Notes under the pieces: model-generated | What the model was told of the DNA's origin: nothing | Database searches by the model: none | What the model saw: the letters and a program-made list of their open reading frames with translations, nothing else | Source of the DNA: Chamaea fasciata | Lineage: Eukaryota > Chordata > Aves > Passeriformes > Sylviidae | Length of the DNA stretch: 64,000 bases | Assembly (NCBI GenBank): GCA_029207755.1 | Contig: JARCOQ010000062.1 | Coordinates: 186,001 to 250,000, forward strand | Direction of reading: 5' to 3' | Made by a program: the position numbers and the translations under genes | In this document: in pieces, positions 31,819-41,347 of the stretch | Numbering within the stretch: position 1 is the stretch's first letter | Layout of the letters: each line of letters begins with the position of its first letter

Positions 31819-33000
31819 CAGAAAACACATCCTAAAGAATGTGTTTCCTTTGCTCCCTGTTCCTTTATGGAGCAGCTCCCTTCCCGCTGGCCCTGCAGGG
31901 CTGAGGCTTTTCCCCGTTGCTGGGCACAGACTGATGGAGCAGCACTGCTGAACACGGGGACACACAGAGGGAGCAGGAGCAGCTGCCTGTGTCCACCTGC
32001 AGCTCCAAGGCCCAAACTCTGAGCAGACAGGGCTGGAAGAGACTGGCAGGCTCCCTGTTTGCTGTGCTGCCCCACTTGTGCCCGGCCCAGCTCTGCGGGA
32101 GGCAGAGGGAGAACAAGGGGCAGCTCCGGCCAGCCCCCAGCCCAGGGACCCCTCCGGCCCCGGGCCCTGGGGCACTGTCAGCACCCGCTGCTCCGGCCAC
32201 GGCTTCTGCTGGCCCTGACGGCGACAACCAAACTGTGCCTGATCCCCAGGGAGCAGCAGCAGGGCCTGGATCCGATCCCTCAGTCTGGGGCAGGGCTGGA
32301 CAAACGACCCCCACAGCAGCAGCAGCAGCAGCAGCACATGGAGCTGACTTTGAGCACAGCCCCCGCCACTGTTCCCTCCCGTGGGCAGTGGTGTCACAGC
32401 AGCCTGAGGCACCCGGGAGCCCTCAGGGCCCGCAGGGACTTGAGATGGCAGCCCTGGGCTCCTGGGGGTTGTGCAAGGAACAGAGGTGAGGACTCCCTCT
32501 CCACGTGGAGCTTCCAGATGGAAAAGGCTGCTGTGAGCAGGCAGCTGCAAGGGCAGAGAGAGGAGGGTCTCGACCCCTGGATCTGTGCCACTTCCACAGT
32601 CCTGGGCAGCAGCCACCGAGCCCCGGGGGAACAGAGGGCACAGCAAGAGGGACAAAAGCAGGCAAGGTCAGAGACTGGAGAGAGCCGGACCTGGGAGCAG
32701 GAGCAGCTGCTTCATCGCACTCTTGGAGAAAGCTCTCGGCTGTTTCTAAGCGCTGAAAGGCGTGAAGGGCAGAGACGAGGGGACACCAAACAATGCTCCT
32801 GTTTGCACACCCTCCCCTCTCAGTGTCCCAGAAGGAATTGGATGAACTGTATTCTTCTCTCTGAGTCGTCTCGTTCAGCGTGAGCAGCTTAGCACCAGGA
32901 GCTGAAGGAGCTGAAGCCTTAGGCCACAAGAGCTGACCAAGAGGGAACTTTTTGACCAAAGTAATGCTGCTAACATGGACCTGACTGAATCCAGCAGATA
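31819..33000. other. GC-rich unassigned segment with a CAG run
   Basis: GC-rich, with a perfect (CAG)7-8 run at about 32313-32337. The minus strand is open for 312 codons (31717-32655) and the plus strand for 274 codons (32059-32883), but both are typical of long GC-rich non-coding sequence: neither shows a domain, and the CAG run gives poly-Leu in the minus frame. I do not assign a gene. Confidence 0.35.
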
Positions 33001-33060
33001 AAATCATGGAAATATAGAATCCTTTCTGTTGGGAAAGACCTGGGAGCTCATCAAGTCCCA
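33001..33060 (-). mobile_element. CR1-like 3' end fragment
   Basis: The stretch ATCATGGAAATATAGAATCC followed by GTTGGGAAAGACCTGGGAGCTCATCAAGTCC (read with a break) matches the well-known antisense form of the avian CR1 3' end (ATCATAGAAT...GTTGGAAAAGACC...TCATCnAGTCC). It is short and diverged. Confidence 0.65.
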
Positions 33061-33944
33061 GTGTTAAGCCAGCAGTGTCAAGCCCAGCACTAAAGCCTGA
33101 AGTGCCAAGGCCTGGACAAGAGGCCTGACTGAGGCCTGAACAAGCGGCCCTGAGCCAAAGGTGACCTCTCGATGAACCTTCCAGCCAAAGGTTATCTTTG
33201 TATCTGCTCGTTAACAAAATAGGCACCGTCATTAGCGTTGTAATAGATGCATCCTCTCCTCAGTGAAACATGTATTGACCTTTCTGTATTTAGAAGCCAG
33301 ACAAGGCCATGAAGTCTGACATCTGGCCTTGTTCGGGGCTGTAGGGTCAAAGGCAACTCCCCTGGTTCCTCCTTGGGCCCTGGCCAGGCTTTGGGAGAAA
33401 CCCAAGAGGAGGATGCAACCAGATGTTCCTGCACTAGGAGTGCTGCTGGCAGTGTGTTTATTCAACACTATCAAAGCTGGGCCCTCTCCCAGCCAGGCTG
33501 GAGCCTCAGCTGTGGCTGGAGGCAGCTGCAGGAATTCCCAGTGTCCGGGAGAGGCTCTGCAGTCCTTGGCTGCGACAGCTTCCCCAGCTGCTGTGTGGGT
33601 GTGGGTGATGGGAAAGGCTGAGGGTAACTGGTGATGGATCTTTCTCAATCACTGCGGGCAGTCCGTGGTAGTGACGGCTGGCTGCATTGCTGAGCTGCTC
33701 CTTCTGTGCTCCTTTGCTGCTTTGAACTGTAGTAAATTTCACTGATTCCTTCAGGTGGTGTCTGTGTCCTTGGTGCTGAGCCTGCCCACTGCGAAAACAA
33801 AATTGGCATAGCTTGGCCGGATCAGCACAAAATGACACTTTTTAAATCTAAAGGTGAGGAATCAGTCCTATCCGAAATTCCCGGATGGGAAGCCCTTCCC
33901 TAGAGTTCTCTGGCTCTGGAGTGGGCTGAGGTGGGAACAGATTT
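33061..33944. other. Spacer, possibly degenerate retroviral leader/LTR
   Basis: No gene. The end (TGTAGTAAATTTCACTG... gtgtctgtgtccttggtgctga, 33720-33780) has the look of an R/U5 segment just upstream of the pol fragment, but I could not pair it with the LTR at 35.8 kb. Confidence 0.25.
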
Positions 33945-34910
33945 TTGACAGGGGCCACTGTATTAGAGGGTGTAAAGTACCCCACACTGGCTCTGAAATG
34001 GCTCACTACTCAGCCTGAGTGGGTACCACAGTGGTCTCTTGAAAAGGAGAGACTTAGATGCCCTAAAAACCCTGGTACAGGAACAACTGGCTCAAGGACA
34101 CATAGAGCCATCTATGAGCCCTTGGAACACCCCAGTATTTGTTATAAAAAAGAAATCTGCTAAGTGGAGGTTACTCCATGACCTGAGAAAAACCAATTCC
34201 ACGATGGAGAGAATGGGCACATTGCAGCCTGGTGTGCCATCGATGTCCCACAGTGCTGCCTGCCTCCTGGGACATCCTGATTGTGGACTTTAAGGGCTGT
34301 TTTTTCACTCTTCCACTACCCCCAGATGATACCCCAAAGTTTGCCTTGACCGTGCCTTCTATTAATAACGCTGCACCAGTGCAACGTTACCAATGGAAAG
34401 AACTTTCCCAAGGCGTGGGAAACAGCCCCACAGTGTGTCAGTGGGGTGTTGCTCAGGTACTCTGATCAGTGAGAGAACAGTTGCCAGGGGCATACTGTTA
34501 CCATGGCCTGGATGACATTTTGATTGCAACCCAAACCAGAAAAGAACTCTCACTGATTCAGCCAAGCCTGTTGCAAGCGTTCAAACCACTTGGGCTGCAA
34601 GTAGCACCAGAGAAAGTGCAGCAGCAACCACCCTGGAAATATTGGGGACTCAAAATAATGAACCAGACCATACAGCCACAAACAATTCCCTTTCCAACCA
34701 AAATTCTAACTCTAAACGATGCACAAAAACTCTTGGGTACCATCAACTGGGTCAGACCTTACCTAGGACTGACTGACTCTCAACTAGCACCTTTATTTGA
34801 CCTCCTAAAGGGTGACTCTGAATTAACTTCCCCCAGAAAATTAATCCTAGAGGCAAAAGCTGCTGTTGAAACAGCAGAGCAAGCTATCACCAACAGACAA
34901 GTCCACCGGG
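33945..34910 (+). mobile_element. Endogenous betaretrovirus-like (ERVK) pol, RT region, broken
   Basis: Betaretrovirus-like reverse transcriptase. Readable blocks in order are [68 protein letters not shown] at the active site, and the LLGTINWVRPYLGL/LFDLLKGD connection region ending in TNRQVHR. The frame shifts near 34050 and near 34240, and an in-frame stop lies at 34463-34465. The catalytic YxDD box reads GLDD, without the usual Tyr-Met. No gag, protease or integrase is attached. This is a dead old copy. Confidence 0.9.
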
Positions 34911-35080
34911 TATGCCCAGAGGTGTGGATCACTGTGTTTATTCTCATTGTTAGTTTTCATCCTACTGGTGTTATTGGGCAGTGGAATCCACGCTGGCCTG
35001 ATCCTTTGCACATTCCAGAATGAATGCTTCCACCTCATCAAGCATAAAAGACGGCACCCACCGTCTTCGAACTAACTGCA
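34911..35080 (+). mobile_element. Possible Env transmembrane tail joined to pol
   Basis: Directly after the pol connection region the sequence encodes a hydrophobic stretch (FSLLVFILLVLLGSG) followed by a basic tail (HKRRH) and a stop. This is the shape of a retroviral Env transmembrane anchor with its cytoplasmic tail. If so, RNase H, integrase and most of env were deleted. Identification rests on hydropathy only. Confidence 0.4.
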
Positions 35081-35817
35081 CAGTTAATTATCAAATGTTG
35101 TCGCAGGTGTTTACAGTTGAATGCTACGGATGCTTCAAAAGTTGTCTTGTCTCCGTGACACAAGAGCAATTCTAATGGTGTTTTGCTAACAGTACAGCCT
35201 TGCAAAGTGCTTTGCAAGGACACCGGAACGCTTTGGGCACCTGCCCGACGTGTCTGTCCTACCTTACGTCCTGTCCAAGACCACCAGCAGCATTCTCCTG
35301 GTGGCCCCTCTACAGACGGTGTGGAGCTGTGTGTGGAACAGTGCTGGAAACAGCTTGTTCACCGACCTCGGGGAGAGCTGGGACTCTTAGAGTGACGGTG
35401 CATTTAAGGATTCTGTTTGTTTACAAACTGGTTTTCTGTTTACAGAGTGGTTTTTTCTGTTTACAAATTGTTTTTCTGTTAATTGTTAATCTTGTTCATT
35501 CTGTTAATTGGTTTTTCTCAGGGTTTTAAAAGTTGAACGTTTTCTTGTTTTAGTGTTAAGTTGTAGTTTGGAACCATAAGCAGTTAACCTGTAACATGCC
35601 AGCCCGGAAGATTGTGATCTCGCCTGACAGCTCCTGGGAGTGAGTGCTGCAGCTCCAGTGGTACATGGGACACATCACTGGCTGAGCAGAATTAAGTTTG
35701 TCAAAACCTCCTTCAAATTAAACCCATGCTGTCTTGTGTTACCCTGTCTGCAAAAGGGCCCTTGCAAATGGGATAACGGAAAACAATCTGCATTTTAATA
35801 AAAGCAAAGGCAGGAGA
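35081..35817. other. Retroviral 3' non-coding region
   Basis: T-rich, with repeated CTGTTTACAAA / CTGTTAATTG words between the Env-like tail and the LTR. It ends in a purine run AAAGCAAAGGCAGGAGA, a fitting polypurine tract directly before the LTR start. Confidence 0.45.
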
Positions 35818-36135
35818 TGTAGCAGGGTCCAGCTGGTTCACAGCTGGGCATAACGAGTCTGATCATAACAGACCCAACTGGGCTGACCTGGCTTGTTCTA
35901 GAAGTCCCCGGGGGAACAAAGAGCTCAGCCAAGCCCATCCAAGCCCTGGCTGCAGACACACCCCTGGCCAGAGATGTGGGCAGTGCAGAGATTCCCAACC
36001 AGTTGGCTTTCCAAGCCCGGGAAATGCAAACTTACCATAAAAGGGAGCTTGGAACAATAAATTGTGGCTGTTGGTCAGAACTCAAGAAGATACTGTGTGG
36101 TGTGTCTGTCTCCAACCCACCAGCCTCGTGTTACA
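35818..36135 (+). mobile_element. ERV long terminal repeat (3' LTR), 318 bp
   Basis: Starts TGTAGCAGGG and ends TGTTACA, giving short imperfect terminal inverted repeats (TGTAGC / GTTACA). A purine tract precedes it, and an AATAAA (about 36056) with a TGTGTGGTGTGTCTGT GT-rich element follows in the expected R/U5 position. No second copy was seen in the window, so the 5' LTR is lost or outside. Confidence 0.8.
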
Positions 36136-36369
36136 CTATGTCTAAATCTATGTTTCTATCTATATCTCTATCTTTATATGTGAAACAATAATAATAATGT
36201 GCAGTAATGCTGACAATACTGATTTGCCACCTTTGGCTGCTCAGGGATGTGACACTAAATACCCTACAGAAAAGCATTGGCCACGACTCAAATGTCAGTG
36301 CTAAACTTTGTGAGACTGCTTGCAAGGAATAAAGGAGGAAGGGATGAAATTGGCGATTTTTATGGGGTT

Positions 36370-36970
36370 TGCTGATACTGTGGTGTGGAATGCTTTGTCT
36401 GTTACTGTGAAAATACAGTGATTTGGACTGCTGGTGTTTTCATGTACCAGACTATTCACAAGCTGCAGGATCATCAAACAGACAAAGGGGCAGTTGAAGG
36501 AGCAGGTGAAAAAATTAGGAGATGGGAACCTGTCCTGATGGAGAACCCATCCCACAGATGTTCTCCATACCCTTAACAATGGACCCAGTGGGGAAATGGA
36601 AACCCCTGGATGTGCACAGCTGCGCCCAGTTTGCGAATACAACCGTGCACAGTGAGACTTTGACTGCTGGGGAAATTGTTCTGGGTGTGATGGCCCCTGA
36701 CAGGGCCACCCCAGAGGCTGCAGGGCTGGACCTTCATGCATTAGAATTAATTAGGACAAATCAGAAGCAAATGAGAGTTATCAATACAGGAATAGGAACT
36801 CAGATTTCTCCAGGACACTGGAGGTTTGAGAACTGCTCACTGGAGCTTGGCCTTGAAAAGCGTTGATGTCATGGGAGAAGGAATTGATGCAGATTGTCAA
36901 GGAGAAATCAAAGTCATCCTTTGAAACAATAGTGAACAGAGTGGATTATTTAAGCCTATGGCGTGGCAGC
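36370..36970 (+). mobile_element. Retroviral dUTPase relic (betaretrovirus-like pro region)
   Basis: dUTPase hydrolyses dUTP and is encoded in the pro frame of betaretroviruses. Visible motifs in order: [10 protein letters not shown] (motif 1, AGLDL), [13 protein letters not shown] (motif 2), a degenerate motif 3 region, then in another frame [14 protein letters not shown] (motif 4, D-A-D..G-E-I-K-V) and QQLLILQFE. The last parts are frameshifted and interrupted by a stop. It sits just 3' of the LTR on the same strand but is probably a separate insertion, since pro lies upstream of pol in a provirus. Confidence 0.75.
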
Positions 36971-37089
36971 AATTACTGATATTGCAGTTTGAAAAACAGT
37001 TGTGAAGAGAGGAGATCCACAGTGTCACTGCGGTCCCCTGGCTCCACAAGGCCCTGCAGGCTCCCAGGGCACCTTTGGTTCTATGGGGC

Positions 37090-37640
37090 CCGCAGGGTTT
37101 AGCTGGCGGGCAGGGTCAGCACCAAAGAGACACGCACCAACTTAAGGAAGCCCAACCCCACCGCGGGGGGACCCGCCTCCCGCCGGGGCTCTGCCGGCAC
37201 CGCCACCGGGACCCCCCAAAAACACCTCCCGGGGACCCCCCATGTCCCCTTGAGGGGCATCTGCGCCTCAGCTCTGGAGCCCTGCCAGATCCAAACATCA
37301 AGCTGCCCGGCCCCGACAGAAAAAAGCCCCGGGAGCCATAAATATATTTTCTGTGAGCTCCAAACATCCCTCCCCGCTTCAAAAAAACCGCCCAGGATAT
37401 TTGGGGCGCGCTCCCCCTCCCCGGTCACCCGCAGGATACGGGGGCGATGGTCCCGGGGCGAAGGAGCTGCAGATCCAGAGAGCAGTGAAGTCACGCAGTG
37501 CCTCCTCTGCCGGCTCCAGCTCCTCCATCCCTCCTCTTCCTCCTTCTCTGTCCCTCCTCCTCCTCCTCCTCCTCCTCCGTCCGTGCGGCCGCGGGCCGGG
37601 AGCTCTCGGGTGAGCGGGGCCGGGCCGGGACACGATGGGA
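37090..37640. promoter_or_regulatory. CpG-rich segment, possible first exon and donor
   Basis: GC/CpG-rich with a CTC trinucleotide run (37555-37577). The run GGGAGCTCTCGGGTGAGCGGGGCCGG at about 37597 contains a good donor (CTCGG|GTGAGC), as at the end of a 5' exon. No coding sequence was recognised. It may be a promoter carried with the MHC fragment. Confidence 0.3.
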
Positions 37641-38762
37641 AAGGGGTGGGTCACCCCCAAACCGAGCTGGGGGCAGCGGAGGTTTGGGGGAACAATGGGA
37701 AAGGGGTGAGAGGGGGGGATAGGGGGAGGTGGGACAGCGGGAAGGGAGTTCCCAGTAGGGGTCCCCCAGTAAACCCCAGGACTCCCAAGCCCTGTCCCAG
37801 CGCCCACAGTTCCCTCCACAGCCCCGGCTGAGTGGGGGGCTCAGCCCAGGACCCGTCATTGTCTGGGGCTCCCTCGAGTGCAGCAAATGGGAGAGTGCCC
37901 CCCAGGGTGGATTTTTGGGGGTCTCCCCACCATCACGGCTTTAAGAACCCCCGACAGTCAGGCGCCGCTTTAACTCCCCTTGACAGGGCGACACCACTCC
38001 CGTTGATTCCGGTAGTGGAGCCCCCATGGGGGGGTTGGGGGTCCCGGGAGGGTTTGGGGGTCCCGGGGGGGTCTGGGGCTACCTGGGTGATGCCGATGGT
38101 GGTGATGAGGACCCCGTGCCAAGTATAAACCTTCTCAAGGGGGCTTGGGGGCGTGTTGGGAGGTCCCATGGGAATTTTGATGTCCTGAGAGGGTTTAGGG
38201 GGTTCGTACGGGGCGTTTGCAATCTTGGGGAGTTTTTGGAGGGTCCCAGGGATGTTTTTGGGGTTCCAGGGGAGGTTGGGGTGTCACGGGGAGATTGGAG
38301 GTTCCCAGGGAGGAGCTGGGGGGTACCTGGGCAGGGCAGGTGACAGAGCTGGGACCCCGTGCCGGGTCCGAACCTTCTCACTGGGCAGCGTCAGCGTGTT
38401 CAGGGAGATCCTGGGGGACCCCGAGGGTCACCCCAATTCCCAGGGGACCCAAAATACTAAGGGCTCCCCTGAACTCCCTCACCCCTGGATCTGCTGCAGG
38501 CAGGGGCACACCAGCACTCGGCCCCTGCCCCCACAATCATGGGGGGGCTGTGGAAGAAACCAGGGGGGCACAGACAGGTCAGGGTGGAACCCCAGAGTCC
38601 TGGAGGAGGGGACATGGGGACAATCCCAGGAATCCCCGTGAGGGGCTTAGGGGGGACCCAGGAGGATTTGGGGGCGGACTGGTGGGGTCATGGGGGGATT
38701 TCCAGGAGTCTTGGGAGGGGGGGAAGAACAGGGTGAGCCCCCAGGATGGGTTTGGGCAGAAC
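37641..38762. other. G-rich spacer with imperfect duplication
   Basis: Runs of GGGGGTCCCGGG-type words give strong G-richness on the plus strand. Two related segments, GACCCCGTGCCAAGTATAAACC (about 38110) and GACCCCGTGCCGGGTCCGAACC (about 38353), each followed by TTCTCA, lie about 245 bp apart. This is where the MHC cytoplasmic exons would be expected on the minus strand, but I could not identify them. Confidence 0.4.
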
Positions 38763-39113
38763 CGGATTGGAGCTTCCAGACGCTGAATCCGATGAGGAGA
38801 ATGACCACGATGGCAGCGATGACGGACACAGCGACCACCAGGGTGAGATTCCTGCTGGATTCCGGCTCTGGGCAGCACGGAATGGTGAGGAGGGGCAGGG
38901 GAACCTCCATCCCACTGCGCCACATTCCCAAACTCCCAGTTACCACATTCCACATTCCCCGCCTCAGCCCAGGAGAAGATGCCGGGCTCCGGCATTCCGG
39001 GATGCTCCACCCGGCACCGGTGCTGCTCCCGCTCCTCCGGCAGCGCCTCGATCCTGGCCCGGGGAGGGAAGGCGCTGTCACTGTTGGGAATGATCCCGGA
39101 TTTCATCCCCCTT
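38763..39113 (-). pseudogene. MHC class I fragment: 3' half of alpha-3 plus transmembrane exon
   Basis: Class I heavy chains present peptides to CD8 T cells. On the minus strand, 39113-38968 encodes the end of the alpha-3 immunoglobulin domain (IIPNSD, ARIEALPEE, then CRVEHPGMPEPGIFSW). The segment 38867-38763 (105 bp) encodes EPESSRNLTLVVAVSVIAAI and ILLIGFSVWKLQS, the connecting peptide and membrane helix. The phase fits if alpha-3 ends in TGG G, but the donor there reads CT (GGG|CTGAGG at 38967-38966) where GTGAGG is expected, so splicing is destroyed. The alpha-3 exon stops abruptly near 39113, and no alpha-1, alpha-2 or leader exon follows to the right. CRVEH with EPGIFSW is characteristic of avian class I. 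Confidence 0.9.
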
Positions 39114-39760
39114 CATCCAGCTGATCCCTGTGGTGCTGGGGTAACATCTGTACGTGTGGCAGGACAACATCGGGAAACAAAGGTTTACTTAACCGAAACA
39201 AAGAGGTGGACAAAGGTGGAAGGGGGAGATAACGCCGGTAAAAGACAAAGCTTGAGGCAGCTGCGTGCTTTTCTTTCTCCGGCGTTCGGGGAGACGCGTG
39301 TCGGCCGCTCCTCGAGGATCTCAGCCGCCGCAGAGCACGCCGAGCAGAGAACGGCTGTTGCTGACTGGAGGAGTTTCACTGTGGCCAAAGGGATCCAGTC
39401 CTGGGAAATCTACTATCACCAGTTCAGCCTGAATCCTGAGTTTTCCCGGCCACCTGCGGGAGCTGGTCCAGGCCCTGCCTCGCCTTCGGCTCCTTCGGCG
39501 CTGCTCCTCTTGCTGCGGCGTGACCCTGCACCCCCTGCGCTGCCGGGACATCCTGCCCCTGCCTGCCGGGACACCCTGCCATCCCAGCGACCAGCCCGGG
39601 ACTTTTCCACTGTTCCAGCTTGGTGCTCTGAGGATCCTGCAGGGACAGCGAAACCAAACTGCCCTGGGTTTTGTGAAACAAAGCCCTCGAGGTTCTTGGT
39701 ACTGTTGTCGTTTGTCATTAATGCTGCAGTTGTTTGGTGGGGGGGGAGTATTTTGTGTTT
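39114..39760. other. GC-rich segment at the MHC breakpoint
   Basis: CpG-rich sequence unrelated to MHC begins where the alpha-3 exon breaks off. The plus frame is open for 333 codons (38979-39980), but it crosses the antisense of the MHC fragment and shows no domain. Possibly an LTR or promoter remnant; unassigned. Confidence 0.35.
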
Positions 39761-41029
39761 GTTTGCTTTGTATTACATACTAGTAGAGAACTGCTATTCC
39801 TATTTCCCAAATCTTTGCCAAAGAGCCCCTGATTGTAATTTTACCTGGCAGATACCTGTCTTCCCAAACCAAGACAAGGAGGAAGGACAAATCTCACTCC
39901 CTCCGCTTCCAAGGAGTGTATATTGTGTGTTGTATACTCCCTTGGGGTGTTTGCCACCTTTCCTGAGGGTGAACTTGTAGGATTTGTTGCAAACTTATTC
40001 ACAAGAAATGTTGTGTGTACCTATTAGAGTTTTAGAGTGAGTTAGGGATTTGGCAAGGGTGAATTGTTTAAGTTGAAAATAATTTTTGGGTGTAACAGAT
40101 CAACCCCTGCATACTACAGATAAAAATACTTGCAAGAACCTTTCCCTTTTTCATTTATCATTATGCACACTGCTTCACTGGAAAAGGCCTCACAGGATGT
40201 GTTTGGAGAGGAGCCTGCTTTTCCATTAAACAACAAGGAATATTTGACTTTTGAAAGAAAGAGACAAAAACATGCCATTTTTTTTAATGGCACGTTCTTA
40301 GTTATCAGATTAACAACATTTTTGGAGGGGTATTCAAGCAAGTATTAAGCGTAAAACATACAAATAAACGTACTCTTACTTTCAGCAATCCTTTAAGAAC
40401 TAGAGACTTCTCTTAAAGCAGGATCCCTTTCCTTCTGGGTGGATCACCTTTAGGTATTCCTCCAAACAAGCTGCAGCTGTCCCATGTGACACTGGCAGGG
40501 GCAGCTCTGGGCCGTGGTGCTTCCCCAGGAGTTTTTGGCGGCTGACTCTTGCTTAGGTAATTTAGTAATTGTGCTGCCACCTTCGGGATCCCCAAAAGGT
40601 CTGTCTCCCACATGCCTGCATGTTGCAAGACTATATTTCATTTCCATATGTTCCTCTTTTCTGTGCATGATTGGTCTTTGGACAGATAAAGGAGGGGTTT
40701 TAGCACCTGTTAATGAATTAATTAAATGGTGGATGTACTGATGTAATCTCTACAAAATGATTCTGTTAGATACTTTGGAGACTTCTGTTTTGCTTGTGTG
40801 ATCTTTACTATTTGAGGGAAACTTTGAAACTCCTGATGGGCCTTGAGTGATTTTTACTTCTTGGACAGACCGTGCTTCTCTTGTCTTTCTACTTGTTGTC
40901 CCCTTAATTTTAGCCCCTAGAGGGCTAAACTTTACAGTTTCATTAAATAAATCATAAATGCTTCAGTTTATAAATAATATAGATGTTCATTGTATATTTT
41001 TATATAATTTAATTTTGTCCCCTACAGGG
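39761..41029. other. AT-rich non-coding
   Basis: No recognised gene or tandem repeat. Confidence 0.45.
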
Positions 41030-41347
41030 CTAAAATTTGGAGGGTGAGTGCTGCTCTTCAGGAAAACCTGGTGATGGAACAAATGAGGCGCAGCTGGCAT
41101 CAGTCAAGGTTTCAGTTAGACAGAGTGGAAACTCTGCAGCTGGACCAAGTGCCTTCATCAGAGCAGCCAGTTCCAGAGCTCCTTCACTGTGGCACCTTCG
41201 GGCTTGGTGGTAGGAGAACCTGACACAGTGAGTGTAAAGCAATGACACCTGGGCTTGCAGAGTCTGGCTGAGTAAAATCTGGTCTAAGTTTTGTTGTTTT
41301 ACAGAAGAAAAATGTTGTAGCTGATCTGTCAAACACAGTAGACTCAA
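41030..41347 (-). other. Coding-like open frame, unrecognised
   Basis: A 105-codon minus-strand frame (LTDQLQHFSSVKQQNLDQIL near the start) has mixed, protein-like composition within an otherwise AT-rich desert and codes for an amphipathic, Leu-rich peptide. An acceptor-like gtttgacag lies just upstream in the coding direction. It could be one exon of an unidentified gene or a retroposed piece. I cannot name it. Confidence 0.25.

Noticed and set aside
31717..32655. A 312-codon minus-strand frame
   Set aside because: No domain; poly-Lys and poly-Leu parts come from the T tract and the CAG run; an equally long frame exists on the other strand.
33640..33850. A 5' LTR for the ERVK-like provirus
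   Set aside because: No stretch could be aligned with the LTR at 35818-36135, and no clear primer-binding site was seen.
38100..38400. MHC class I cytoplasmic exons
   Set aside because: The two related segments do not encode the expected tail in any frame.
38979..39980. A 333-codon plus frame
   Set aside because: It is partly antisense to the MHC fragment, GC-rich and without a domain.
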